Program-made: the position numbers and the translations under genes
Part shown: positions 11,443-23,254 of the stretch, one piece after another
Layout: every line of letters begins with the position of its first letter
Position numbering within the stretch: position 1 is the stretch's first letter
The notes under the pieces: generated by a model
Database searches by the model: none
The model's input: only the letters and a program-made list of their open reading frames with translations
Told to the model about the DNA's origin: nothing
Assembly: GCA_026075535.2 (NCBI GenBank)
Contig: AP026549.1
Span: 5,828,001-5,892,000 of the forward strand
DNA from: Tricholoma matsutake
Taxonomy: Eukaryota > Basidiomycota > Agaricomycetes > Agaricales > Tricholomataceae
DNA: 64,000 bases
Reading direction: 5' to 3'

Positions 11443-13135
11443 GTTGAAGAACAAAGGAAGACTAGAAGATTGAGTAAGTGAGATATTGGGGCAAGAAAGA
11501 GGAAGCTTGTTCCCACGGTGCGGCAAATTCAACGATCGACCGGTCAACGTTTCAACCTCTGAACGTTAAACGACAAGGGCCCCAACGAGATTGCCAACGG
11601 ACCACATAATTTTTCAACAACCAGCTGACAGACACATCGGACATGGTAGAGTCAAGCTAAGTGCATCTGTATTCATCCAAACACTTACGAGCCGTACGGT
11701 TATTGGGGAATTTCATTTTGACCCCCGCCCTTCCCGTCTCTTGGGTGGACGTCCTTGTGACTCCGGCTTTACCAAGTTGGAACCCATGCCTTGTTGGCTA
11801 GGTCAATATAAAAACATTGCACTTTAATCCTAGCTCAGTGGCTGGTAACACCTTCTCATTTTTCAATGAAGTGTGCGTTTTATAGTTCCACAGTAGTGAG
11901 TACCCTAGTCTATATAAAACTGGAGACGAGATGAAACAGAGGATCAGATCATTGATGGCCAATGACATTTCCTACTCTCACCACTCATATGCTGCTAGCA
12001 AAGGCTCGTATGGCTATGCATGAAGGATAGCAGATGTCTGAAAATGCCATACTAGTAGTAAGCACGGCGATTTATGACTTGCTTGCAGTAGATTTACTGG
12101 ACGCAGAGTCAATGCCCCCGCCAACTTTTCGTTTCTTCATGGATATGATCTCAACAAGCCGAACTGCACATAACTAGCGGTAATCGGGTGGCGCCTTGCC
12201 TGCTCAAATCTGTCCCCGGACGCGACCTCCATGTGTAATCGGTTGTTCCCCAGTATGGGGCTTACATATCCTAAGCATATACTGTGCTAAGGTATATGGA
12301 ATGTTGTGCGTCCACGTTTTCACCTGTTAGGCGGTTCATATTAAGCTTCAAATAGATATCGATGCTAAAAACATTTATTGAGCAGACACTCAAGCGCCAA
12401 CCGACCTGTCAAATGAATATATGTATCATAGTGGATGCTAATGCCCGGCGCACTGTGTGGCATTAGTGAGTGTTTCGATTTTGACATCCAGCGTCGTCGG
12501 AGTATGCAGTGTGCACTCCTTCCATATGTCGTCCAAGTCTTTTGACGTACGGTAGTGCCTCATTCATGATTGTTCCATGAACCTAAAGGGATCGTAGTGG
12601 CCCATCGGAGCATGATCAGTTTTGTGATCTTAACGCCAGCACATGGTACAATTGTTCATGTACATCAACCCGGGCGGCGGGCTGGAACAAAAAGCTAAAC
12701 GTGCGACGCGCGCCGTGCGCACTGTAATGCCGAGGCGCCCGATGACATGTTATGTAACATTCTCAGGGATGCAGTAGGAAATTATTCCGACCGGCGACTT
12801 TACCTATTTTGGATGGTGGTCTGCAGGGTCAACCATGACTCTAACGTGGCCCCACCGTAATCCAAGTGATTACAACCGCAGAATATCTTATTAGGTCCAT
12901 GAAACATTTACATATGAAAGTCCTGAATGGGTATTCCACCGGAATACAGGAGGAACTTATTCCGTCCCGATTTCATGATTCGGGTTAGGAAGTTTGTCTG
13001 CACCCACGCACACCACACGACCCAGAAGAAGGCGAACATGATTCACACTGCTTCTGCTCCGGATTCCTTTTCAATTGTTGAATCGCTAATGGAATATCAG
13101 AAGAACGCGGGGAGTATGCAATGTAGATGGAACTC
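11443..13135. other. 1.7-kb gene-free interval
   Basis: No frame longer than about 78 codons and no exon chain was found. Composition looks like the rest of the genic arm rather than the transposon island, and I see no TIR, LTR or tRNA-like sequence. It may hold a non-coding gene, which cannot be told from sequence alone. Confidence 0.45.
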
Positions 13136-14495
13136 TTACAACTGACTGAATGGGCTATCTTCGCCGTTGTAAAGGAACGCGTCGTAGAAGAAAGCAGCCG
13201 CTTGAGCGCCCAGGATCGGGGCAATAACTGGACACCATATCCAATATTGACTAGAGAATCACTTCTATATCAGCTTGATTTCGATCATTGATGTTCTGAT
13301 ACGAACTTTCGGTAAGTGTATACAGCCTTTCCATAGCCAACCATTGATGTCAGCAGCCGAGGACCAAGATCACGCGCTGGGTTCAATGCGTATCCTACAA
13401 CGGTCTCGATTCGGTGGGAGTTGATGGGAATGAAGTTGAGAAACGCACCAGTCTCCATTCCCAATGCAGCACCGATTCCGAGGATTACGATAAAGAGCAC
13501 AAGAGGGAGAAACGCAGCCGGTGGAGCGTTATTTCGCTTGTCCGTGCCCGCAAGAATAACCATCATTAACATAGCAGTCCCCAGGAACTCTGAGAAGAAG
13601 CAAGACACATTTGTCATATAACCCAACTTGAATAAATTAAGAATTTCCGAATGAGAATCAAGATAATGTAAACGACTTACAGCGTACGTGGAGAAAAGCG
13701 AAGCTGTGCGAAGCGTTCGCACCCCACGCCCTCCTTCAACGATATCAATGGCATGGAAATAGTTGGCGTAAATCATGGCGGCTCCGACCAAACCACCCAT
13801 CATTTGTGCGAATATGTAAACTGCGAGAAATAGACTTAAGATTTCTGGTGTGGTCGTTTGGGTTCATTGAAAACACAGACCAGGAACTTTTTTCCAGGGA
13901 AACCTTCGGAATGTTGCCAGCGCTAAAGTGACCTGTCGAGGATGTTTACATACTGACAAGCGGGTCAAGGGAAATGATAAAAACCGCTGGATTGATATGA
14001 CCACCTGAGATGCCTCCGCTAACCCATACACCTAAAGCAACACCTGGAGCGTGTTTTAATTAAGCACAATGCACTATAAAAGAACAAGAATACCAGCTGC
14101 CCATCCGAAGTTGAGAGACAGGAAAGCCTGCGTGAAGATGAGTGAAATATAATTAAGGTCTTCGGTCGGAAGACTCACCCCCTTTGGAGTAGGCGACACT
14201 GCTGGATTGCTTCCAAGTACTGTCTGGCAAACAACACCAGTCCCAAAGATGATTAGAATCATGACACCTGCGAATTCTGCAGCAGCTTCGCGAAGCAGTT
14301 GACTGGAAAATCGCGTCGTGATGAGCAGCGTTAATCAATTCATATGACAGATTACGATGTATACCGGTACTTCCACCAGCCCTCTTCAGCTCGGGGTTGC
14401 GAATGATATTCATTAAAGGTCACAGCCTCTTGGGTAGAGACATGTGGCTTAGCGTAGCTACTGGAGGCCGACTGGCTAGATCTCTCTTGGGCCAT
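13136..14495 (-). CDS. Aquaglyceroporin (MIP family channel), 9 exons
   Basis: The exons are 14495-14365, 14302-14179, 14127-14094, 14043-13985, 13932-13881, 13820-13681, 13626-13449, 13394-13307 and 13250-13136, giving 306 residues. The protein is a six-helix plasma-membrane channel. The first pore loop reads SGGHINPA (NPA about 114-116) and the second YALNPARD (NPA about 244-246). The Asp after NPAR is the residue that distinguishes glycerol facilitators (GlpF type) from water-only channels. Other family blocks are [45 protein letters not shown] and [14 protein letters not shown]. Exon 3 is only 34 bp. The acceptor of exon 7 was chosen at 13627 because it restores the [11 protein letters not shown] block. 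A minus-strand ATATAAATA at 14554-14562 is a possible TATA box, about 60 bp upstream of the ATG. Confidence 0.93.
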
Positions 14496-15674
14496 AGCGG
14501 AGAGGAGACAGGGTAGTGAAGAGAACCTAGGTATGCAACCTTCAGTATGCCAATATTTATATGAAGTCGAAACATGGTCCCGTGCCGCCGAATATAAAGT
14601 CGGATCAGAGTAATTCCATGGCCACCTGGCGCATATGGAAAGGCGCACGACAAACAATGCGAAGATTTCAGAAATTCAACTGTTCATAAAGAGAACATCG
14701 TCACTTGAAGAGATCTTCATGTTATCACGAAAATTTCATTTGGAAACTGCTGGATGTCACTTAGATTGAGCAATGTTCGAGCATGCCACCGACCTCGAAG
14801 CAAACAACAGGCGTTGAGTATTACTATTCAGGGCAGCAGGTGGGTCCCGACACGTTCCGCGGTCTGAACACTCCGCTCCTTTGGAATGCTTTCGGCATGA
14901 TCACGACGGCGATTAGCAGTTAGTCGGCGGTATGCTCGGCACTTTGGGGTCAGTCTGTAAATTAATAAACGGTCAGCAGACGCGCAGCAGCACTTACATC
15001 TGTATACCCCGCGTTGGTGAGCGTCAACCATTCCTGCCATTCTGCCGAATTTGTGTATAATTCTATTACCATGTCGATCAAGCTCGCACAAATAAAAGGG
15101 TTGTCTGCTGCAAGTCCATTTCATGCTTCAAGAACTAACTGTTTGACAATCTTTAGCGGTTAGTTGTTCATTTCGGGCCAACACCTAGTCATGATCGCAG
15201 TCTTACAGCACCCGGACCAAAGAAGCTAAGGGAAGCTAGGAAGCTATTCGACCTTCAAAGTTGTGATGACGCATCAGCTTGTGCTGACACTTGTCTTCCC
15301 ACAATAATAATGGTGCCTACTATTAAGTGCACGCGTGTTATTAATTTACGGAATTGTAGTGGAATCTAGTGGAATTAAAAGTTCCCGGTCATTTCAATCT
15401 CCGCCCTAAACACAGTCACGCGAGTGGCTCGACATCTCCCGAACACCTGCAACAAGAGCCTCCAATAAGGGAGTTCAAGGTTGGACGGATCTCTCGGATT
15501 TGAGATGCGATGAGATAAATTTTAATACCCTGCTTGGCTTGTTCTGGTCGCAAAGATGAGAAACATCTAGGGTTTATTCTGCTCCCTACCACTGGCAACT
15601 TAACCCAGAACATTTCCACTTCTTCAGTATCCTACCGTGAGTACGCACGAGAGCCTCATACTAAATACGGAAGC
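14496..15674. other. Intergenic border between genic arm and transposon island
   Basis: Frames such as 14828-15124 minus show no family resemblance and no splice support. Nothing else was recognised until the LTR-like remnant starting near 15675. Confidence 0.45.
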
Positions 15675-15930
15675 CGCACATTTGATGCGTGCGCTATATT
15701 TAGTGCATCGTGGATACTGAATGATGTCGCAGATCTACTTTTGTGTCTTCTCATCTTGGTCTGATGGTTTGTATATATATACAGTCGACAGATACCCAAC
15801 TCAGTCACTTATACAAGGCCGAGGTGGGTAGTCACATTCACAATTACTCAAATAGTTGCTTACTCTACTTAGTATAATATAATGTTTCCTTATTTGTCTT
15901 GGATTCAGTCTCTATACTTCATTTAGAAGG
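15675..15930 (+). mobile_element. Diverged LTR remnant of the 42.9-kb copia family
   Basis: Blocks in the same order as the copia LTRs at 42906 and 58457 are visible: GCACATTTGATGYGTGC, TTAGTGCAT, TATATATACAG followed by AGATA, and CTCAGTCACTTATACAAGG with a degraded GAGGT partner. It lacks clean TG/CA ends and no internal region follows, so it is an old solo LTR or fragment. Confidence 0.6.
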
Positions 15931-16282
15931 TACAAAAATTTTGAAGAGGTTCAACATCACTACCACCTACTTTTATTCCAGCTTTTTACACTTGTACATA
16001 TGTACATCCATTTGCCTGTTCAACAGTTGAAATGTTTGTTGACATAATTGTAAGGGGACACTGACCATGTCTTCCAATCAACATATACCCTCCCTCAAAG
16101 TCTGTGAAGTTCTTTCAACACCCTTCAATCATTTTCAAGAATGTGCAACCCCATTTGACCTTCCTCAACCTCCTTCACCCTCAACACTTGACTTGATGTG
16201 ATGACTCCAACATCATTCAGACATGTCTGATATTCTTTGACCTTGTCTACAATGTTAAGTAGTAGGGATCCAGGGTCATAGC

Positions 16283-16505
16283 TGTAATTTACACTCCCCC
16301 ACCTATTCTGACCAGAATCCCTGGAGTCCGATGGGAATTCAGTACTTTACAGTCTCCAAGTACAGTCTGAGCAACTGTGGACTTGAAGAAGTTTTGATAA
16401 TCAGCCTGCAAAATATTGCACAGAAAGGGTCTGAACCAAGGACTTCATACACTGATTTATGCTATCATAAGCAGCTATACCCCTGTGCCATATTGGCAGT
16501 AATCA
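16283..16505 (-). mobile_element. tRNA-derived SINE-like repeat, copy 1
   Basis: Read on the minus strand, it starts with an A-box-like TGGCACAGGGG (about 16479-16489). Some 30 bp later comes a B-box-like GGTTCAGACCC (about 16443-16453, 9 of 11 to the consensus). The 3' part ends GGGGGAGTGTAAATTACA, shared with the copy at 59261. The 3' tail contains the short palindrome CTGGTCAG. There is no intact tRNA cloverleaf, so this is not a tRNA gene. Confidence 0.5.
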
Positions 16506-16767
16506 TTTTGAACAGTTAAGCCATTTACTACCTATTTAAAATTTCATGTAACAAAAAAAAATTATCCATCACTTGAAATGAGCAACAGGTGTCAGAAAAT
16601 TGGAAAGCCCCCCCATTGTAGAGGGGGGCTGTAGCTAAATGCTGACCACCTCGCTCTCCAGTGAGGTGGCAGGTGCATGCATATTTGTGTGTGTGTGGGG
16701 GTCTCCTCCTTGTTGCTCATCCCCTCCCCCTCCCCTGCTCATCCCTTGTGCCTTCCCCTGCTGCCAC

Positions 16768-16982
16768 TAGTGTTGCCACTGGCTCAGCTGAGGTTTTTCA
16801 ATAAAATGGATATAGCATGCCAGATAAATATTTGAGCATATGGATGGGCCATAAGCTGAGGGGTCCTCTGCCAACATTAGCTGATCGGATCATCTGTTCT
16901 TGACATATTCACTCAGCTCTGATTTCAACCTGAGCCATCAAGCCATGCTATATCCATTTTATTGTAAGACCTCAGCTGATAT
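16768..16982. mobile_element. Fold-back MITE of the TAGTGTTGCC family, right end eroded
   Basis: The left end TAGTGTTGCCACTGGCTCAG resembles the intact MITEs at 22867 and 60110. The arms 16791-16838 and 16942-16980 are inverted copies around the sequence ATGGATATAGCATG. The internal block ctgaggggtcctctgccaac is shared with the 22867 copy. The expected right terminus CAACACTA is missing. Confidence 0.6.
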
Positions 16983-17111
16983 GAATTTTGCCTTTGGATA
17001 TGATAAGACTGAGGTACTCAATAGTTGTCTGTTTGAATTCACATTTATTGTGTCAAAGGAAGAGTTTGTGTTCATGAAGCCATTCGAGGATGAGTTGGGT
17101 CACACAATGAT

Positions 17112-17537
17112 TATAAGGGCAACCTAAGCCTCTAGCAAAGGGAAATCCGAAGTTAAAATTATGCTACATAATACAGGGATTGGGGGCGCACCTAGCAAAG
17201 GGAAATCCGAAGAGAAAACTCTAAGGATCCCCTTGCTGATGCCCAGTATATGTGAAGATGACAAAAATCAAATATAACCTAAAAATAGAAAAAGGCAGAG
17301 ATAGGCGGATCAAGGCCGCCGAATGACATCATACCAAGGGGTATGTGTCGGAAGGGGTACTCCGCCTCTAAATATAAAAGTGTCAACATATACAAACATG
17401 ATAGCAAGGGAAAATTAGTAATAAAATCCGGAAAAATCATAGAAAATGAAGAATAGAAGGAAATGAGGTGGGGAAAAATATGGGACAAACATAAAAAATA
17501 GGAAAAACACACAGGGCACCCCCCTAGTCCCCTTACA
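17112..17537 (-). repeat. 3' LTR of the deleted gypsy element
   Basis: It starts TATAAGGGCAACC (first G of TG mutated to A) and ends CCCCTTACA. It has an internal duplication of a block around AGCAAAGGGAAATCCGAAG (about 17135 and 17192), seen once in the other LTR. Confidence 0.75.
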
Positions 17538-18869
17538 ATGATGCTCTTCAATGGATTTTGTGAACATGAGAATATCATCGAGGTAGATGCAAATGACACC
17601 CTCCATGATAAGGTCCTGGAAAAAATTGTTCATCATCATTTGGAAGGTGGAAGGGGAGTTAGTGAGTCCAAAAAACATCACCAACAGTTTGAAGAGCTCA
17701 TGATTCATATGAAACATGGCCTTCCACTCATCACCTTCCTTTATTTGTACATCGTTGTAACCCCACCTAACATCAAGTTTCATGAAGTATTTCACTCCTT
17801 GAAGTTGGTTGACAAGTTCTGAAATGAGGGGAAGGGGGTACCAATTTTTGATCATGAGGGTGTTCAAGGCTCGATAGTCATGTAAAAGATGAAGAGTGCC
17901 ATCCTTCTTCTTGATGAAGAAGACTGGGAATGCCATGGGTGATTTCAAAGGGTGTATTCATCTGCTACAAAGGTTTTTGTGAATGGACTGTTCATTAGGG
18001 GTGAGTGGGTAGACCTTGCAGCTTGAAGCCTTAGCTCCAGGAATCAGTTCAATGGCATGATCCCAGATCTTTCAATCAGGTAGGCAGTCAAATGAAGATT
18101 TTACGAAGAGGTCTTTGAAGTTGTGGAAGTGCATTGGGACTGAGTTGTGGAATGATTTGGGCATTGAATTTTTGTGGAATGCCTCAGCCAATCATTGCAA
18201 AATGTTCAATGTGGCTCAAATGAATTCTGCCTCACAGGGGATTGTAGCCACAAAGACATGGTCACCATCTTCAGGCATGTCTTCCCCCACATATGGCTCC
18301 TCATCATCCTCATCATCATCCAAATCTGGGTCAAGGTCTGGGATATCCCCTATTTTGACATTGGTCAATGGCATCAGGCCAGCATGACATACACAAACAC
18401 ATTTGGCCTCCTTCAAGGCGGTCTTGCATTCAGCATCTGTCTTATTCTGGCAGGTACAACAGTGGTTTGGACAACAACTCATCTTTACTTTGCCTAACTG
18501 CCAATCAACTTTGGGGTTGTGCTCTCAAAGCAAGGCGAGGCCAAGGATAATGTCCTGGTTGCCCAGACCCATTACTGCAAATGTAGTGCATTTGGAGTGA
18601 TTTTGATATCATAGGATGCAGTCCCAAACCTCCAAAATGCTGCCTGTCTCATTCAGTGTGCCATCGATGTTGTACACAGAGATGGGTTGGCTGAGCTTTT
18701 TGGTGGTAAGGTTGTTTTGCTTCATGAAATCTGAGTTGATGAATAAGGCTGTGGCCCAACAGTCCAGGAGTGCTTTTGATGTGAGCACCTCGCCAGTGTC
18801 ATTGAAACATTGAGTTTGAAAGAGTTTGGACTTGGGGTCAAAGCTACAACATAGCATGCAGGGAGTCAT
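17538..18869 (-). pseudogene. gypsy pol remnant: retropepsin and N-terminal reverse transcriptase
   Basis: The protease part (18869-18609) reads KALLDCWATALFIN where active family members have a DSG catalytic triad, so it is inactive. The reverse transcriptase part (about 18060-17538) keeps the blocks PVFFIKKKDGTL, DYRALN, KLDVRWGYN and the catalytic CIYLDDIL. The frame stops just after this at the LTR. An in-frame stop precedes the RT block and the spacer 18480-18600 is frame-shifted. Confidence 0.8.
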
Positions 18870-19149
18870 TTTCCCTAGTTTGGATGTATACTAAAATGTG
18901 AATGAGGGGGTGAAGTGATTGGTACAGCTTGTGAATTGTTTGTAGGGTTATTAGTCAAAGAAATAGCATTTAATTCATACACTCCTTCCACTGGCAAAAC
19001 TTCAAAATGATTCTTTGATGACAATGGTGGCATACCACTCACTTGTTGTCCCACCCAAAATCCTCATGAGTCTCTTCCTCCTTTTCATTCACCTGTTCCT
19101 CCACCTCCCTTATGTCGAGGGCTACAAATTCATCCTGGACAAACTCCTG

Positions 19150-20146
19150 TCATTCTTTGAGATCTATGTATCGGATGTCAGAATGCATTGGGCATTGGGG
19201 ACGTGCATGTCTGGCCTCACCACAACAAAAACAAATGAGTCCTGTTGCATCCTTAGGTTGAAGAGATGCGGATATATTCGAGGGGGGTGGAGCTGTTTGA
19301 GATGGTGTCAAAATACTCGAAACTGCAGGGGAGTAGCATGTGAGGGGAGTGGGGAGCATCAAAACATGGGGAAGAGGTCTTTGAAACACACTCAAAGTGT
19401 TCAAAGATGATGTTTGCACTGATGCAACAATTCTCGAAGATGTTTGAAAGGCTTTGTTAGCAATGCAATTCTCATCGCATAAGATAGTGGCATCATGCCA
19501 CTGTTTTGGGGAGTTGTCAGATGGATGACCAGATGTCAGACATGCCACATGGTCTTGGATCTTTGAATTGAGTCCCTGATGGAACTTCAAAATGATGTGG
19601 GTACCTTCGAAGTAACGTGCACATTTGACTAACTCATGAAAGTCATCGACATATTTGTTGACTGTCTTCAACCCTTGGAAGAATGTAGACATCTTGAGAG
19701 ATGTTCTCAAAGTCTGTACTTCGTTCTTTGGACAGAACTCAGTGATGAAGTTGAGCATGAATTCGTCCCAGGATTTGTATGATAAATGCCCTTCATCATG
19801 GAAACACTGCATGTGGCAGTCCACAAAACATGAAGCGTGGCCACTCTTCATGAAGGTGAGGGCCCACATGATTTTTGTGTGATCATCTATGAATTGATGG
19901 GGGGCTAGGGACATGTATAGTTTGCACAAATTGAGAAAGGTGTGGCCTTTTGTATGATCACCTCTGAATTTGTTTGGACTCACTGGTTTGATGTGACAAG
20001 TACCTATTGTCATGGAAGGTCGTGGCTTCGTTTGAAGTTTTGTGTTCGAGGAGACATTGAAATGACTCACTCAGTGCTACAAGTGTATCATCCATTTGAC
20101 ACATGTGCTCCTCAGCATTGATAGATGGCTGTGCATCAGTAGCCAT
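19150..20146 (-). pseudogene. gypsy gag with CCHC zinc knuckle, one frameshift
   Basis: Frame 20070-19150 (306 residues) has the retrotransposon gag block (about residues 30-165, FRGDHTKGHTFLNLCKLYM to KYVDDFHELVKCARY) and a C-terminal knuckle CFCCGEARHARPQC with C-X2-C-X4-H-X4-C spacing. The likely start MATDAQPS at 20146 is in a different frame, so a frameshift lies between about 20000 and 20070. Gag packages the element RNA in the cytoplasmic particle. Confidence 0.75.
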
Positions 20147-20295
20147 GGGCTAGTGTGCCCGAAAAAGTAGAGGAAAGGTGGGGAGGTAATCCTAAGGTGC
20201 AAGTAAAAAGCGAAAATTCTTTGAATTGCTCGCAGACTAACTTGCTGGCTTGGGTACCTGTCCACCTTCAGTCCACCAAAGAGAGAGAGTTCTTC

Positions 20296-20709
20296 TGTAA
20301 GGGCAACCTTATGGTCAGTGCTAATTAGCACAATACTTGCAAGGGAAAACCGAAGTTAGATTACTAAAATACAACAAACTCGCACCTTGCAAATGTAGCT
20401 GGAAGTGGTCCTCAAGGGGATATGCCAACAGGGTCAATATACAATATAGACAGGTGATCCCCATTATGATGGGGATTGGTCTGGATGTCGGAGTGACTAC
20501 TAAAGGTGGTAGGAAGTGCATGAAGACCTTCCAAAAGGGCACAAAGTAGTTGAGAACCACTTCAAAGTTGTTCAAAGATGTTTGTTTGATTCGAAGTAGT
20601 TTTGTGAGGTTCAAACTTGTTCGAACTTGTTCATGCATGTTTGTGCATGTTTGTATGGTTCATAGAGTTCAAAGAGTTCATAGACCTCTGTCCAGTGGTC
20701 CCCTTACAG
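20296..20709 (-). repeat. 5' LTR of the deleted gypsy element
   Basis: It starts TGTAAGGGCAACC and ends GTCCCCTTACA, with intact TG and CA termini, and pairs with 17112-17537. The middle holds degenerate GTTCAAAG-type repeats (about 20560-20680). Confidence 0.75.
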
Positions 20710-22084
20710 CTACCATGATGACACTTTTGTTCTGGAGATACTACTACTTCACTACAATGCAAGTCAGCACTAGAGCATGTAAATGAACAGGCCAACAAGG
20801 AAACATACATGTTGGAGCCATCGTCTGAGGAAACTGGTGCCAGCTTATGCTTCTTGGATGGGCTTGAACTTGGAGGACTCCTGTGGGATGGTCAAAGGTG
20901 CAGACATGCAGGAAAGGAAACATGACTTACAAAGGATTCCTGGAGGATGGGTGATGGGCAACAAGTCTGCATGGCAAAGACAGGAGATAAGTGAAGGCTG
21001 CAGCAAAATGGAAAAACTCACTCTTCTAAGTCCATCTTAATACTAGCAGACAATGTAATAAGAAACTGCATCCTAGAAAAACCAGTACCAACTCACAGGT
21101 CAGACAAAACTGACAAAGCTTTCTTTGAGGAACTGAGCCATAAGTCAGTGCACAGAGAAAGGAGAGAAAAAGAAAGATCAAATGAATGCATGGCAATTTA
21201 GGCATTTTTTGACACAAGTGCATGAGGTCTTTATACAAAGAGATGAGAAACTGAGTCAGCACCGAGGACTTAGCAAGGAGACAACAAAATGAATGACACT
21301 GCTGATTGAGACAAAAAAAAGGCCACTCAACCATGCAAAACAAGAAGGCAAAGAACACAGGCACAAGATGGAATTATAACCCAAAGAAGACAGACACAGA
21401 GCACCATAGAATGAGGGAACATGTTTCAGCACAAATGCACCGAGAACAACACAATAACATGGGAGGATCCAAATGAGAAATGTGTCTAAGCAGATATAAA
21501 CAGAAAGCAGACACACAGAAGTATAACAGAAGTGAATGGAGGAGAAGAAGCAGTAGAGAAGGAAGACACAGATGTAAGGCACAAGGACAGAGACAACACC
21601 GAGCAATTAATTAAAGTCCAAGTGTTGTGGCAATTGGAAGCAGTTGCAAATGCAGAAGGAAAAAGCACAATGGACTGCAAACATCAAAAAAGAACAGCAA
21701 AGCAGTGGCACAACAGATGTCAAGGGTAACATAAACATGCACAGCGCATTGAATGGACAAACTCCACCAGAAAGGCCAAACAACATGCAGGAACAAGGCG
21801 ACATGGAAACAGCACATAAGTCAAAACAAGCCCAAGCCTTTACATGCTCATGCAGAGACAGGATATGCGCTTGAGCAAATTGCTGTTGAGGTGATGGCAG
21901 CCGCTGAGCATAATCCCCTAACAGCCATTATGAAAGTAAGTTCAAATGGAAGGGTGAATGCAATGAGACTGACACCAGTGGCACAGAATAGGAAGGTACA
22001 ATGTTCTGGGACACCAGCAAGATCAAGCAAGTCACAAAGCCTGAATTGTAGAGAATAATAAAGGTGGCAGGTGAGGGGACAGAC
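20710..22084. other. A-rich decayed sequence, no gene resolved
   Basis: Many frames are open on both strands because the sequence is rich in ACA and AGA, but none shows a known domain. It probably belongs to the same decayed unit as the fragment that follows. Confidence 0.35.
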
Positions 22085-22790
22085 AAAGAGGAAGTCATCT
22101 TCATGATCCAAGGAAATATCCAGTTGAAAGACTTACCACCAGTCATGTTCAAGCTGAGGTATGTTGCAGCCATTTTACAGATGAAACGAGTCAAATAATC
22201 AGAGACCAGGATTCCAGCCCATCAATACAAATATCTGCATCAGAGTGTAACACTCACCGGCCTTGGCAGTCCAACCTTCACCAGTGCTTTACAAGCAGTG
22301 AAATTTATTCATGACCACTTTGATTGTCAGTTCAAAGAAGGCATCCTGGAGCCTTGGACCAAAAACAACACAGCAGAAGGGATGGAGGAAAGTATTGACA
22401 TATCCAATGGATACCTGATGCCAGCTGCAGAGGTGAGAGGATCGAGAGACATACAGTTCTCACCAGGCATCAATCCCAAAGGCATCCTATGTGGTATGGC
22501 GCAAGGTGATGGAACATGCTCATACATCCACACTGAAGACAACAAAGTCCAATACTTTTCAATGCACAGAGAGAGTGAGGGGCCCCTCAAGTGCATATAA
22601 GCAGTGATCATGCAGGAGACTACAGATATTGATCAGTCGATGCACAGATACAAGGGTTGTGAGCCACATATGTTTTGGGTAGGGGATATAGTGCAAGCAC
22701 AAGTTTCTTTTGTCGTGATTCCAGTCAGGGGAGGGAAGTGCAAGATGTTAAGTGTTCTATGCTCCCTCGCGGTTGCTCCACAAAGGTAGG
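22085..22790 (+). pseudogene. Decayed fragment of an unrecognised agaricomycete protein
   Basis: Three plus-strand pieces in different frames appear to belong together: KDLPPVMFKLRYVAAILQMKR (about 22118-22190), a 100-codon frame 22298-22600 containing YLMPAAEVRGSRDIQFSPG and YIHTEDNKVQYF, and VGDIVQAQVSFVVIPVRGG-KMLSVLCSLAV (about 22678-22785). From memory the last two blocks recall an uncharacterised family that is repeated in Agaricomycete genomes and often lies near transposons. I cannot name a function. Confidence 0.4.
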
Positions 22791-22866
22791 CTCCATCATT
22801 CACTACAAACATCATCAGATTCCATATGATTTACAAATATACTCAAGAACCATGTGAGGCTACGCC

Positions 22867-23246
22867 TAGTGTTGCTATGGCTTAAGCTGACTTAAGCTGA
22901 GGTTTCTTGCTATCTTGGGAAGTAAATTACATAAAATTGCCAAAATATTTGAGGGGCTAGATCCCATCAAAAGCTGAGGGGTCCTCTGCCAACTCTAAGT
23001 GATTGGAGAAGCCTTTCCAGAGATATTTAAGCGGCTTTGAAACAGCTCAAGCCAAGCCATTTCAGAGCCATTTCAAAGCCATTTAAATATCTCAGGAATG
23101 GCTTCTCTGATTGCTTAGAGTTGGCAGAGGACTCCTCGGCTTTTGATGGGATTTAGCTCCTCAAATCTTTTGGTAATTTTATGTAATTTATTTCCCAAGA
23201 TAGCAAAAAACCTTGGCTTAAGTCAGCTTAAGCTGTGGCAACACTA
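22867..23246. mobile_element. Fold-back MITE, TAGTGTTGCC family, 380 bp
   Basis: Nearly the whole element is one inverted repeat. The left arm starts TAGTGTTGCTATGGCTTAAG and the right arm ends GCTGTGGCAACACTA, with arms of about 170 bp sharing blocks such as GATCCCATCAAAAGC and its partner. The flanks GCTACGCC (22859-22866) and GCTGTGCC (23247-23254) match at six of eight positions, which fits an aged 8-bp target duplication. Confidence 0.8.
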
Positions 23247-23254
23247 GCTGTGCC

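Larger units (their letters stand above)
17112..20709 (-). mobile_element. Ty3/gypsy-type LTR element with large internal deletion
   Basis: The element is flanked by direct LTRs of about 420 bp (17112-17537 and 20296-20709) with ends TRTAAGGGCAACC and GTCCCCTTACA. Reading on the minus strand, gag, protease and half of reverse transcriptase are present, then the 3' LTR follows at once. RNase H, integrase and chromodomain are absent. No matching 5-bp target duplication was found (ATGAT against GCTAC). It is an inactive, diverged copy. Confidence 0.8.

Noticed and set aside
14828..15124. Minus-strand 98-codon frame rich in Cys and Arg
   Set aside because: No domain, no splice context, no neighbours; ordinary chance frame.
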